DNA of 64,000 bases. Source: Stromatinia cepivora (Eukaryota > Ascomycota > Leotiomycetes > Helotiales > Sclerotiniaceae). The stretch lies in assembly GCA_014898415.1 (NCBI GenBank), contig RCTD01000002.1:1736001-1800000 (forward strand). The letters run 5' to 3'. Shown here in pieces: positions 11,403 to 23,433 of this stretch. The notes under the pieces were generated by a model. That model was not told the origin of the DNA. It worked only from the letters and a program-made list of their open reading frames with translations, and made no database searches. The number at the start of each line of letters is the position of its first letter. The stretch's first letter is position 1. The translations under genes were made by a program, and so were the position numbers.

Positions 11403-12090
11403 GAGATACATTTGGGGCGAAATTTTGGGAAACAGACTGATGAATATTGGAAAAGCAAAATATTTCTGTCGAAATGCAGCTTTATTTTCACGTTTATACG
11501 GTTTTATGATTTGTTGTGGTGTTTCATGAACATTTTATCATGAGTTGTGATTAAATCACGGGGTTGTGGAGGCTGCAATGATGACCAGCTCAATTCTGCA
11601 TTACGCTGGATAAAATAAAAGCATATCTGTTACATCTCGATCTCATGATAAGCCTTGCTTGATTTCCTCGATTTCAAAACTCTCATATAAAAGCTTAGTC
11701 CTCCCGCGCGAAAATTTCTGTGATAACAGTTCATGTAACATCCGACAGTGCAGATCCGCTCCGATAGATGAGACCATGAAGCCGTATCTTAGCACACACA
11801 TTCCGAGCACCACTATTCGTATTGCCCCAGTCGTTTATGGACTCAGATGCTTCCCCATTTGTTCATTATATGGTTGCACGGCACAGCCTCGTGGAAGTTG
11901 CAATTTGCACTTTTGTTTGTACTACACGGTCTTGATGTAGTACTTACGACTTCGAAGCCTCGGGCAAGTGAAAATGCATCTTGCATATTCGCCCGCTTAT
12001 CTTGACGGTGACAGCTTTATGGCTATATAACTTCGAATTCTTTGACTTCACTTTTTCTCATCATTCCATATTTTTTTCGTGTACTAAGAC
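11403..12090. other. Intergenic, right border of the PKS cluster
   Basis: No supported gene. A 93-codon open frame at 11659-11940 has no recognisable domain and unconvincing composition. The boundary of the metabolite cluster is placed here because the following genes have no obvious biosynthetic role. Confidence 0.4.
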
Positions 12091-14218
12091 ATGGGTATGA
12101 AAGACTACCACTCTTCAGGCTTTCCTTCGCATTCCACCATTGGCCCTCCAGGTTTGGTCAAGGCTAGGAATGATGCCAGATGGGAAAGTCTTCGCGAAAG
12201 TATCTACCGGACATACGTCGAGGGAAAAAGTACTCTCGAGAAAACGATGGAGATCATAGAGGCAGAGCATGGTTTCAAAGCAAGGTATTCAGCACTTATC
12301 TGGGTCTCACGAGCAGAAATTTTCTAATTTGTCTCATAGCAAGAGAAAGTGGAAAGATAAACTCAAAGAATGGCACTATGACAAGTACTTTAGTAAAGAC
12401 GAGATGAAAATCATTGTCGCCAAGCAAGAGAAGAGGAAGGCTGAAGGGAAAGAGACCAAATTCATGCATGGTGCCACTGAGGTCCCAGCCGAGAGAATCG
12501 AGAGTTTTAAACGCCGGAAAGTGGTCAAAAGAGAAAGCATTGCTTCACCCTACGCTGGTATGATTTTAGCTCGGGATATATTTGTCCACTAAGGAAACTG
12601 ATAGAGTCGCAGAAACTCCCGCCAATATCACGTATCATACTCCTTTACCATATAAGAACAACGACTTTGAAGAGGAAGCCACAAATGATGGTAAAGATTC
12701 GTCTCTAGAATCGGAAGAAAACGTCATGTTGTTACCTGGTTTCGAGCAGAAAATCGACTTACAAAGCTTGGATGAAACCGCTCATGGTCTTCAAGATGGA
12801 CTGCCCGACCTTTTCAAGAACACGAAAATACCACTCAAAGATGTAAAACATTCATCAAAATATTCCGAGCGAAAGTTGCACCAGAACCCTATCGGTGGCG
12901 TCTGTTCCACAAGCGAAGAACTTACACACGAAATTTCTCCCGATCACGGATTGATGTTTTGGCAATAGAGCTCCGCCTTCTCGACATAGCCAAAAATTTG
13001 TCACCAGATGCTAAATTACCGCGTGTAGATGATGCCATTAGCGCCAATATTGCGGCTTTGTCCTCTCTGCTTGCTTCTGGATACTACACTTCCAAGCAAA
13101 CACCACTGCTATACGACCACGACTGCAGCAGATCAATGATGGACAGGTCCACACTCGTGAATTTCCTTGCTATTCACTGCACAGATGTTCTCCCGTTTGA
13201 GAAATACAACTCCGTGGCAATAGAAGCGAAAACGGCATTTCGTCAAGTGATTTTGACTTTCAACTCTAGATTGGGGATAAATCACCGCGCTCAAGCTCTT
13301 CTTTGTCAATATTACCTTGACACTACCTTTAAAGAGTAGAGTTATTTCCAAGCAGTACGAGAGGGTATTGAAATGTTGGCACTTGCGATTACACTTGGGG
13401 GTGATTATGACTCTGGACTAACATATACGGAAGTCGAAAAGCGTTTAATAAATGGGTGGATATCGACCGTCCGAAAACTTTGCGGAGATTGCGGGGGCTG
13501 TGTTTCTGAAAATATCGTAACTTCGCTGTCTCAAACAGTACAGGAAATCGAGGCGAACAAATCCGATGTTCGGGAGACAACTTGTGGTTTGTTTGCTACA
13601 ATCGTAAACAATCTCCAGTACCTTCGTTACTACTGTTGTGAAGACGAGCTTGCCATAACCCTCAGTATTGCTGAAGACAGCTTTACTCTACTCTTAAGGA
13701 GCGACAAAGATAGCCCGTATATCTTTTACATAGTCCCGAGAACCATCTCTCATTTGAAAGATTGCTTGAGTCTTGGGAGGAGATTGTGTTTCCAGCTAGG
13801 CCATGGGAATTATCAAATACCTGAATTAATGTTCTGGATGCCAGGACCGGATCCGAAACTCCTCCTAATATCCAAGGAAGAGGCGAGGACGCTGGTCACA
13901 GAGATAAAAGTAGCTGCTTCCATACTTCGCGAGGTGAAGGATGACGAGCTTGCTGGTGCTATAATGTCCAGGCTAGACGTCAAGTTTCATACGGCTCTTC
14001 TTAATGTGAAGGAACAACACAGCACCAAAATAAATGGTGTTAATGTGGACATGCAAAAGGCGACAGCTTCTACCTATCTCCGCTCTATTTATGGACGAAC
14101 CGCGAAGCATGCGAGAAATAACTGTTCCTTGGACGAGTCGGACAGACAAAGCGAAGCATCAAGCTATGAATATGGACTTACTTACTCCGTCATATTAACT
14201 CTAACTTTCTGCTTTTAG
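12091..14218 (+). pseudogene. Clr5-domain protein gene, reading frame broken
   Basis: The N-terminus reads as a Clr5 domain, a DNA-binding-like fungal domain: ARWESLRESIYRTYVEGKST, then EHGFKA, then across a 55-bp intron (12285-12339) KRKWKDKLKEWHYDKYF. A second intron (12558-12612) continues the frame into ETPANITYHTPLPYK. After about 12700 the coding signal moves to another frame (SRSRIDVLAIELRLLDIAKN at about 12935-13000). At 13337-13339 an in-frame TAG separates LDTTFKE from SYFQAVREGIEML, after which the same frame runs open to 14218. A frame change and a stop in one gene argue for decay, although an unrecognised intron near 12700-12900 is possible. Clr5 proteins of this size are common, variable, often lineage-specific fungal genes of unknown role. 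I cannot name a partner or pathway. Confidence 0.65.
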
Positions 14219-15577
14219 ATAAAGAATCGTAGTGAGATCACAGGGGTGAGCGATTCATGTTTCATGACTCCGTAGATGAGAATGAAGTCTTGAGCAAATA
14301 TAATACTAGTGGAATCGAGATGAACAACTCCATTCATCAGCTGGCAACAACTACCAATCATTATGACCTTTTCTTCAAAGCCTTATATTCAAGCTAGAGA
14401 ATTGAAAACATGATAATTTCGAGATCAGAGGATATTCCTAATTGATTCAAGCTAGAGTTGGAAGCCCCATAACTTCAAAATCGAAGGGTCCATATCATTG
14501 TGGATTTTGCAACGTCGATGTCCTGGTTTGATATTTTTAGGGAAAGCCTATAAATTATACTGCCCACAAGGATATATTGGAAGAGGGGACCTGGTTTTTA
14601 GTTAATTCTACGGATCGATGGAGGGGTTGTGCTCGAGGCAGGATTTTGGAGGACTTTCATGGCCATAAGCATATATCGATGACAATGTTAGCAGTTGAAA
14701 CAGATTTTGAATGATACGAGAAATCTTTGAGAAATCTTCGTGTTGCAGTGACGTATAGATGTCTCTCATGGATGAAGTTGCATTGCACTGGTTATGAAAC
14801 AGGTGTATTTACGAAGCAAGGGTGTACCAGAATTCGGTTGTGATTATTAAGCTGCTCGCTCTAGTACAAATTTTATCTCGTGTTGGGCAAAAATACCGTT
14901 CATTGCCCTTGTTTAGATGTCTTTCTGTGTATTGGTACGAGTGTTCCCATACGAGGTTACATCACTAATGCGGGGTAATCTAGTAACAGGGGCCGGGCGG
15001 AACCGAACCGAATGTATCCCCCGAAACGTTCCTCTCAGAATTTTGGTGTCTAAATCGTATTTTGTAATACTCCATCATAACCTCGTATGGTTGTCACGTA
15101 TTCAAGCGTGTGCAAATACGGCTTTTCTCCTACATTACTCATCTAACTCGCAGATAGAAGGTCAGCACGAAGTTCTTTCTACTTCAATGCTGATCCATAT
15201 ACTCGTACCGGTACTGAGTAGGTTAGATCTGTCGATCATGCGGTGAGAGTAAAAATACGAGATCCTTCCTTGGCATCTTCGGCCCACCACTGGTCCACTG
15301 CACCTTCCCGATTATTTCCTTTTACCTCTGTTGGGAGATATAAGATTATCATATAAAAGAAGTACCTACCCCTCAATTCAACATCTTCATTAATATCTTC
15401 AACAAGTCCAACATTTAAGATAACAACAATCGGTTCCTACAAACAGCAATTGCTCATTGTTAGTTTTAGTGCTAATAATTCAAAACGATCCATCCATACA
15501 TTCTCAAATATCTATCTTAAATAACAATTCAGAACAATCCATCAATCCATCCATACATTTAAATATCAAAATTCAGG
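14219..15577. other. Intergenic, no gene recognised
   Basis: About 1.36 kb. A 109-codon frame at 14917-15246 has no domain. The last 150 bp before 15578 (ATCCATCCATAC-type repeats, CAAC-rich) look like the promoter and 5' leader of the secreted-protein gene. Confidence 0.4.
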
Positions 15578-16183
15578 ATGCGTACCTCACTCATCACCAC
15601 GAGTCTTCTCGCAGCTGCAGCAACTCAAGTTGCGGCACAATATACAAATCAATCCGCTCCATTTAACCTTGTGCTTCTCTCCTCAAATGACACCTTGAAT
15701 GGCACCACTCTCTTCCCTTGTCATGAAGGTGCTGCTATCGAAGGACTATGCCTTGGTCCTTCAATCACTAATACAAACACCACCTTTTACACCTACAATT
15801 TCAACACTTCCTCCTTTGACACCAGCTTCAATGCTACTATCGGCGAAACCGGTATCTTAACATGGCTTCTTCAAGGTGCAAATTTCAATCTTTCATCGCC
15901 TTTCGGGCTTTCATATAGCGCCACAAGCAATGTCGCCATGCCATTGTTTACTCCTGGCACGAGCACAACCACGGTAGCGTTTGACGGGGACGATTTGTTG
16001 AATATTCAGGGTTATCAGAATGACACAACGGTACCAATTACCTTTGGGACTCAAGCTTATTATAGGTGGTACATCTGTGATACGTACTGGGGATACCACT
16101 ACACTACTTTGGCTTGGGTTGTTGGTGAGGCTGAGCCACAAAATCCAACTTGCGTCAAGGTTGATGTGAAGAGGGTTTTTTAG
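15578..16183 (+). CDS. Secreted protein, 201 residues, function unknown
   Basis: Single exon. Residues 1-20 form a clear signal peptide (Ala-rich core, probable cleavage after QVAA/Q). The mature part has many N-glycosylation sequons (NQS, NDT, NGT, NTT, NTS, NAT) and a few cysteines (PCHEG, GLCLG, WYICDTYW, NPTCVKV) that could form two disulfides. It ends in the pattern PQNPTCVKVDVKRVF, which I associate with a family of secreted fungal proteins of unknown function; I do not assign a domain number. There is no transmembrane segment after the signal and no catalytic motif. It is likely extracellular or wall-associated; effector-like roles would be speculation. The start is the only in-frame ATG giving a signal peptide. 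Confidence 0.75.
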   Translation: MRTSLITTSLLAAAATQVAAQYTNQSAPFNLVLLSSNDTLNGTTLFPCHEGAAIEGLCLGPSITNTNTTFYTYNFNTSSFDTSFNATIGETGILTWLLQGANFNLSSPFGLSYSATSNVAMPLFTPGTSTTTVAFDGDDLLNIQGYQNDTTVPITFGTQAYYRWYICDTYWGYHYTTLAWVVGEAEPQNPTCVKVDVKRVF

Positions 16184-17171
16184 ATGACAAGGTTGAGGGT
16201 TATGAATAATTGGATGATGGGATTTCGGTGGTTCACAATGGGTTTTTGGGATGCTTCTGTGTGCGTGTGTGCGTTGGCCTGCTATTCGGAAGATGGAGGA
16301 AATGAGAACATGAGAAACTAAATTGTTAATGATGCTTTAATGACTAATGGGAGATGGGACAGGACGATACATCGAGTATCATAAAAGTAGAAACAGAAAC
16401 AGAAACAGAATTATGACTCTATACTTCAGGAGTTCTTGTCAGTGGTATGATGCTTTGCTCTCAGATTTGCTACTATGGTGTTATTCTCTTTTTTCTCCTT
16501 CTCTCAGCACCTATATATATACCTAACGTTAAGGTCTTCTTTCTCCATCAGTTGTACGAATAATTGTTTTACTACCCGTCTTCGTCATTTAGACTATTAG
16601 TGGATATGTGAACTCATGGATCGACCTCAAAGTTGAATCAATCGATATCCTCGCAATATTTGTTTGTTCATTCTAGAGCTTGATCAAATCATTCGGTGTA
16701 AGCCACACAATAGGACTGTAGAATTTATAAAGAAAATCAGTTATAAGTTGAGATAATTGTCATTCTCGAAATTTGGGAATTCTTTCATGAATTCATGCAC
16801 CTACTGGTGGCCATGGTCATTCGGACGGTTTGAATCTTCGTGGATGGCATGATTTTAAATCAGCTCATGGCGCTAATCAACAATAAAGAATGACATTTCC
16901 AATGAAAGTTACTCATAATATACGTTGTTCTTGTTCCTAGAGTATTGATCCAATCAATGCTACATGAGCCATTCTCGGCGATGCCTCCGTGTTTATTTCC
17001 AGCAGCAGACAAAGGATATCTGGAAAACAAAAAGTCCGTGAAATTAGTCCTTTCAACATTTTACAATTCTAAACCTTTGTTACCACAGACCGAAAAAGGA
17101 AAATCAACTTCTAAAAAGTAATGTGCATCTTCAGCTTTCTTAGACTTCCAGATAGAAATAAATTCCCAAAC
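16184..17171. other. Intergenic, no gene recognised
   Basis: Contains the 3' region of the secreted-protein gene, a short GAAACA tandem (about 16388-16408) and the leader of the next gene. In the next gene an upstream in-frame ATG exists at 17121; I prefer 17172. Confidence 0.4.
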
Positions 17172-20139
17172 ATGGCATCACCAGAATACCTTCAAACTCC
17201 GCTGCAGGGAGATTGCCAGCTATATCACATCACTGATTATGCTCGCAGATTTGCACCCAAATCTCCCCAAAACCCTAATCTTAAAAGTTGGTTAACACCT
17301 TTAGATCCTTTCTTCCCGCTAAATTGGGATAATCAGAGGCTGGATGATAGTTATAAAGTAGTCGGAGGGTATCAGAGAAATGAGTTGTTCCTATTTACGA
17401 CGAGGGAGCTGAAAGATTTAGATGCGGTTTGTGATAGGCCGTTGAAGAGAAGTACATTGACTCCCGGGATTATACCGCTTTTGAGGAGGGATAGGTGGGA
17501 AGATAGGCCGAGTACCGCGTGGTTAAGGACAGATAGTATACCGATTGTGAGTTCTTCTTATGTTGTGCCTCGGGAAGGCTTGATGGAGATGAATCTTTAC
17601 GATAAGGTGCTTTTGAATATCCTTTGCTGATTTATTTTGGGCTTTAGAGGGGTGACCCCCTTGGCGGAAGATGGCAATCGAGTAACGATAGAGTTTGGAA
17701 CGTCCTCAAACCAATAGTCACACTTGCTTCCAAGTACATAATGTCCTCCAAAAGTTTGCCATGGGTATGATCTCATCTTCTACCTCAGCTAGAAGTCATA
17801 GCTAATTTACAATTAACTCTTTAAAGTTCGATGCATTGCTCCTGGGACCCCGCTATCCTGTCGTCCAAGATCGATATCCTCCAGGTGCAAAAATTCAAAA
17901 GGAGTTCCACACCTTTCACCCTCGAGAGGGACCATGGACCGTCGAACGCGAAAGGGAAGTTGCTGCTGAGAGAGATCGAGTCTTTTATGGATTGATGCAT
18001 GAGATGGATTTTATGTTCTCGTATTTTTATAGTCATCAAAATGCGAGGGATAACGATCCACCCAATGATGATCCAAATTATCCGGTTAAGAGGTGGGGGG
18101 ATCCTTTAGGAGTTACAACGGTTAATGCTTGGGAGATGGTTGTGAGGAAGGTACCGAATGCTAAGGTATGTGGTACCCAACATCACGTTCTTCACATATC
18201 AGTCTTTGGAATAAATTAAAATTAACTGTTACAGTGGCGAGTTCAAACTTTTATCAATGTTGAAGCTTTAGAGCCCCTCTTCTTTGATTACGATGATCTT
18301 TCGGATTCCGAGGCCGCGGCTTTAAGATTTCGTTGTGCTACTACTGTAAGTTTATGTCGCGGTTGAAACCTATCTACTTCTTTACAAACTAATGCATTGA
18401 TAGATTGCGCATGAAGTCATGCATGCCATAGCCTATTACCAGTCACTTCATCGTCTCGGCATTCGTTTGTTCACCAATAATCGAGAAGGATATTTTGGAG
18501 ATGAACAGATGGCAGAGCTAGGCTGGAGTTGGCAATGGGCGGTAGGTTGATTCGTTATCTAATACTATGTTCTATCCTATTCATTTAGAGCAATACCGGA
18601 AGTACTAACATGAATCTTGTTAACATATAGATGCATGGAGGAATTGACAGCAAAAAGCCCTCCAATTCGCGGACCCGCCGTATACTAACCCAATTCGCCG
18701 AACTGCAATTCCCCTCTTTCACCAGCAAATCCCACGCTGCCTCGGGCCAGGCCGTTCTCCTTGATCCCCCGATACAAACCTGGAGCGATTTTCATCCCAT
18801 CGGCGTTCAATTTTTAGAAGATGTGCATAACCAAGACTTTTGGGATTTGATGGTTCGCAGCTTTGGGGGCCGGATTCTGCAATACCGAACCATCAAGGAA
18901 GGGACGAGGATCTTTTATCAACCAGGATCTTATAAGCCCTTTACCATTCTTAAGAGAGATAGAATAGATCCTATTTCACATGATCCGTATGAGAATGATG
19001 AGGCGCTCATGGCGAAAACTATACTGGATGTAAAAACGCGTATGACGCATACGCCGGTGGAGAAGAAACTTATGGCATTTGTGACGAAAATAGCTGAAAG
19101 TGCGAAGACGGGGAAGGCGTTTTGGGAAAGGATGGAAGTGCAGGTTCGGACTGTGAGGGAGATTATACAGGTTTTGGTTCAGAGTAAGATGAATGATTCG
19201 TGTGGTGTTTATAAAGATTGGGGTTTGATGACTACAGCCGTGAGAGAGGTGGTGGAGTTATTAGTTGTGGCGGCGACGAATCATGAAAGAATGGTGGGAT
19301 TTGCGTTGGAGAGACAGAAAAAACATCATGGTGTAGATGATGTTGCTGCTAAGGGGGCATTGTTGGCTTGGAATAGGGGAACGCGGGGGTTTAATCGAGA
19401 GGTTCTGGAAAAGTTCGGAAAGAAGTTTAAGGAGGGGGAATTGGGGAGGAAATTGAATGTTTCGTACAATCTTCTGGAGAAATGTCATGCGTTGCTTTTT
19501 GTTCCAAGTAGAAAGGGGGTCAAGTCAACATATCCCAAGGAACAGAAGGAGTTTGATATGTTGATCGAAACGGCCGAGGCCATACATACTCATGAAGATT
19601 TCGAGAGAGGGAGACAGATGTGTTCGATATTGGTTTCAGATCGGTATATCGGGTCGTTTGTTAAAAGTGCGGCGAAATTGTTGGTGGCTAGTTGTGAAGA
19701 GGGAAAGGCTGGGGGTGTGGAAAAATTGTCATTGCCCCTCCGACATAAATGTTGGAAATCAGCAGAGCAAGGCTTGGAACGGCTAGTTTGGTTGCACGAG
19801 GAGGTTACTCAGATCTCGGATGGGTGGCAGCAGTCGTTCGAGGAGTATATTAATTGGGGAAGGTGGCTGGTGGCAAGGTTGACTATTGTGGCGCGGGCTG
19901 TTTTGCCTGAGGGAGTTGAACATATAGAAGATGTACAGTTAACGAGCAGTGATAGGGGAGGAGACGCCAGAACGAAAAGTCGAAAAAGGACGAGGGGTGA
20001 GGTTGAGGATTTGGTTAATGATGAGATGGAAGATGTTGTTTATTCGAATCCTGAGGAGTGGCAATCGGCGAGAAGATTGAGACGATTTAAGAAGATGAAG
20101 ATTTTGAGGGAGAGACAAGGTAATATGCCTCCTGAATAA
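17172..20139 (+). CDS. Uncharacterised protein with HEVMH zinc-metallopeptidase-like motif
   Basis: Six exons: 17172-17606, 17648-17764, 17827-18165, 18235-18345, 18404-18541 and 18631-20139, giving 882 residues with exact phases. Exon 5 encodes IAHEVMHAIAYY (His337, Glu338, His341), the HExxH signature of zincins. The following GYFGDEQMAELGW offers Glu368 or Glu372 as third ligand, at a spacing seen in gluzincin-type or uncharacterised fungal proteins. The remaining 500 residues (exon 6) are helical, charged and have no domain I recognise. They end in a basic stretch (TKSRKRTRGE, then ARRLRRFKKMK) that could be a nuclear localisation signal. There is no signal peptide, so it is probably intracellular. 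Peptidase activity is inference from the motif only. An in-frame ATG at 17121 would add 17 residues. Confidence 0.78.
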
Positions 20140-20877
20140 GGAAGAAGTGATCTCGTTTTAGATCAACTTGGTTCATATTTGGGATCTTAGGAAGGGCCCT
20201 GAAAATCAAGGTTTGTCGCCCACATGTCTACACGCTGCATGGCAAGCCTGTACATAATACTTTTGAGTGCATGATCTACTAGACTTGCTCAATCATTTAT
20301 ATAGTAATTTTAAGACAATACTATACTGCTCATAATCGTGCAATAACTCCAAAGAATGAGGGGAATACGTGTTGTTATGACCCAAAGAGGAAATGGGACT
20401 TTGATTCCCAGATCTCGCAAATTAGTGTCCTTTTCTGCCGTCGCACTTGCCTCGGCGAGAAAGAGCTCGATTCCCTTCTGGTACACCAGTGATTTGAAAA
20501 TAAGTACTGTGGACTCCATTACTGTCAAACTTGCGCTTTCCCTAAATGTTCCACCACCATCATGCGATTCCCAATGAGGAAAGCATCTCTGAACAAAACA
20601 TGCAATATCGCTATTCCCTCGCTTAATGTAAACAACAAGTATCTCATCCAAAGCAAAACGGAAGAATTCTCTTTCATGATTACTGTCGCTGATCCATTAT
20701 TGCTTTGATATCGAATCTTCATAATCAAAACTCAGAACTCTCTCCAAACGTCAATCGCAACGACACCTGGGCACGTACAAATTGGAACCATTCGCTTTTT
20801 TGTCAGACTGCAGCAGCAGCTTCTTCATCCATTCTTACAAACTGCTATAGACAAAACCATCAAGAATCCCCGCAACA
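20140..20877. other. Intergenic, no gene recognised
   Basis: Open frames occur on both strands (for example 113 codons on the minus strand, 20310-20651). They overlap each other and carry no recognisable domain, so I leave them out. Confidence 0.4.
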
Positions 20878-23433
20878 ATGGCACTCGCCAGTTATCAAGA
20901 TTCGAGTGACTCGGGAGGTGACGATATGTCAGATACCACTAAACCTTCATGCCCATCAATGGCCACGATTCCCCAGTCACCCCATACACCTCAGAAGAAA
21001 TCCAAATCCAACAAGCGCAGTATCGATATATCTCCAACCGTGTGCCCGATGTCCAGACTCAATGTGGAGACTCTCGGACTCGCAGACAACGAATTTTGCT
21101 CCACCGGAAAGGACGCCGAAGCCCGCGACATCCCATCTCCAACTAAAAAGAGAAGAATTTCACGATTGAGCGCGCAAGATAAAGGCTCGGAACCATTCAT
21201 CTCGTGGTGTTGCAGAAAATCTCCCCCTAAAGTTGATGAGAATGAGAAAGATGGATCCTTTGACGACGGTACCGAGATGGTCTGTGAGAGAGTAGGGACC
21301 GGTTTGAGTCAAGAGAGAAAAGAAGTGGAAGTTGCAGAAAAGGTCTTTTCGGACTATGTTAAACTCTGCGAGGGTACTGAAGAAAAGAAAATGGCTCCGA
21401 AAATTGGACGAAGCGGATCAGACACCGTGGATGCCGCTTCTTTGAACGACCTCGTGGATGGAGAGGTTTGTGCAAATAAAGACACGGATAAGAAGTTTAA
21501 ACTTGATATCAGAACCGAAAATTTGGAAAAGAGTGTACAGGAAAAGAAAGAGAGGGCCGAAATGGATCTCAAGTCCTTGGATTCATTAGACGAGCACATG
21601 GCTGAGAGCTCTGAATTTGCCCTCAGCAGCGAAAATTTGTCGAAGATGGCGCAGGGCGTGAGAAAAAGAAAGGAGAGAACTGATATGGTTCTTAAAACCT
21701 TCGAGTTGTTGAACGATGGGGCAGAAACAAAATCTAGCAAGGAGTTGGAAGAAATGCGAAGCCTTACTGACGGCTTCAAACGTGTTATTATGCGCTTAGA
21801 ACTGGAAGAAAAATTGCAAATGGCACTAGAAAGAAAGGAGGGCGCCGAGATGTATCTCAAGGAAGTGGAGTCTTTGGACGACGAGGTAGGAACAGAAAAG
21901 AAAGAAACATTACTCAGAGCTGAGATATTCAAACGTTTTATCGGTGGAAGGTTGCAAGAGGACTTGCAGATGTTGAAGGAAACACTTGAAACTAGTTTTG
22001 AACGCTTGGAGCACTTGAACGATGAGACAGAAACAGCATTTAACAAGGCGAAAGAAGCACAATTCAGTGTGGACATTGCATCCAATGCTGGTTCTCTCGA
22101 GGACGATCGTGAAGTTGGTATACCTCCGGCAAACGAGGATGAAGTTGTGACTATGGAGGACATAAGAGACAAAATTCCCGGAGCTTCTACATCAACAGCA
22201 GAATGTCTCACCAACCGAGACTCCACAATCACGCAAGCTGGATCTCTCGCGAGCAAAACCACAGACGCGAGCAAAACCAGAGACGCGAGCAAGACCAGAG
22301 ACGCGAGCAAAACCAGAGATGCGAGCAAAACCACAGAAATTCCATCACCCAAGGACTTCAATGATGAAAATGCTATGTTGCAACAAGCATTGATTCAGTC
22401 CCAGTATGATGAGTTTTTGAAGTCGAAGGGTTGCGCTTGTGTCTCCATCTGCTCCCACAGAAATTATATCAACAAAGACACAAAACCTGCCACCGTCGAA
22501 GACGATGAGGAAATAAGCTCGGCCTTCCTTGATGTCTCCAGTGTTGAAGAGGAACAAGATGTTGATGATGAGAGGTCTGATCTTTGTTTGTCAGAATTTG
22601 CTTATACCGGTACCTACGTCAATGGCGAGGAAGAAAGCGGACTTGACGAGAAGAAGAGGGCCAAGAAAGGAGAGACAATGAAAGACGCGGATGAAGTGGC
22701 CAAATCAGTAAACCGCGTAAAAGAGGGCCTTCTAGTTGCCACTGCGGAACAATTGAAAAGAGATTTTATACAAATGTTTCAGCAGGAGTGCAGTGTATTG
22801 ACAGAGGACGAAAGGGCCAATGGTGTTGACGAGAAGTTGATTGAGGCCACTGCGACGATCATAAGGAGTGCATTCATACACTTTAATGTAGACGCATTTA
22901 GTGAAGCATTGACAGAGGCATCGGAAAAGGCACTGGCAGAGGCAGGAGCAGGAGCTTCTCGCGCTATCACTTCATCGCGTCCCAAAGACCATGTCGGACA
23001 AAACATCTTCACGAAGTGGGAAATAGCCTATCCACAAACTAACCTCATGCGTCCCGACGAACTCATGCGTGCCGTCGGTGTCCTTATCTCTTTCACGAGG
23101 TCCACTCCCTACACCAGCGCTATTCTCAAAGATACGCCTGAATCTGAATACGATGCGTTGGTAGTCTACATACACTACTATTTGCAAATGTGCGCTCAGG
23201 TAAAGTGCATGGATATTACTGAGGGCGGTGGGTGTTCTGAGCAGGATGTCAAGTGGAGTACGGGCATGCCGTGTTTTATTCCTTGGTGGAAGCAGATGAG
23301 TCATGAGAGGAAAGAAGAATTTGAAGGAGAATGGAATAAGGGGGTGTTGAGTAAGAAAGTTCTGAATAGTGTCGAAGCAGATGGAGGGGCTGGAGTCGAG
23401 GAATGGGTGGCAAGTTTTAGAGTTGGTGTATGA
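20878..23433 (+). CDS. Charged coiled-coil protein, hypothetical, probably nuclear
   Basis: Single exon, 851 residues, unrecognised. The N-terminal 100 residues are disordered with two basic clusters (KKSKSNKRS near 40 and PTKKRRISRL at 88-97) that look like nuclear localisation signals. Residues of about 150-420 are rich in Lys/Glu with repeated segments of the type RKERTDMVLK, RKEGAEMYLK and KKERAEMDLK, each followed by a LxSLDE-type stretch. This suggests an internally duplicated coiled coil of about 60-70 residues. Near residues 457-487 sits a hexapeptide tandem repeat (DASKTR). The C-terminal 170 residues (from NIFTKWEIAYPQTNLMRPDE) are less repetitive and look folded. It may be lineage-specific. 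The ATG at 20878 follows CAACA and is the first in the frame. Confidence 0.7.
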   Translation: MALASYQDSSDSGGDDMSDTTKPSCPSMATIPQSPHTPQKKSKSNKRSIDISPTVCPMSRLNVETLGLADNEFCSTGKDAEARDIPSPTKKRRISRLSAQDKGSEPFISWCCRKSPPKVDENEKDGSFDDGTEMVCERVGTGLSQERKEVEVAEKVFSDYVKLCEGTEEKKMAPKIGRSGSDTVDAASLNDLVDGEVCANKDTDKKFKLDIRTENLEKSVQEKKERAEMDLKSLDSLDEHMAESSEFALSSENLSKMAQGVRKRKERTDMVLKTFELLNDGAETKSSKELEEMRSLTDGFKRVIMRLELEEKLQMALERKEGAEMYLKEVESLDDEVGTEKKETLLRAEIFKRFIGGRLQEDLQMLKETLETSFERLEHLNDETETAFNKAKEAQFSVDIASNAGSLEDDREVGIPPANEDEVVTMEDIRDKIPGASTSTAECLTNRDSTITQAGSLASKTTDASKTRDASKTRDASKTRDASKTTEIPSPKDFNDENAMLQQALIQSQYDEFLKSKGCACVSICSHRNYINKDTKPATVEDDEEISSAFLDVSSVEEEQDVDDERSDLCLSEFAYTGTYVNGEEESGLDEKKRAKKGETMKDADEVAKSVNRVKEGLLVATAEQLKRDFIQMFQQECSVLTEDERANGVDEKLIEATATIIRSAFIHFNVDAFSEALTEASEKALAEAGAGASRAITSSRPKDHVGQNIFTKWEIAYPQTNLMRPDELMRAVGVLISFTRSTPYTSAILKDTPESEYDALVVYIHYYLQMCAQVKCMDITEGGGCSEQDVKWSTGMPCFIPWWKQMSHERKEEFEGEWNKGVLSKKVLNSVEADGGAGVEEWVASFRVGV
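22246..22337 (+). repeat. 18-bp in-frame tandem repeat, about five units
   Basis: Units close to GACGCGAGCAAAACCAGA encode DASKTR. The three central units are nearly identical and the outer ones diverge (ACC ACA for ACC AGA). Being a multiple of three, unit gain or loss would keep the frame. Confidence 0.85.

Noticed and set aside
20310..20651. 113-codon minus-strand frame
   Set aside because: No domain and competing overlapping frames; not enough support for a gene.
21354..22361. 335-codon open frame on the minus strand
   Set aside because: Antisense shadow of the charged coiled-coil gene; its LLASLVL repeats are the reverse reading of the DASKTR array.
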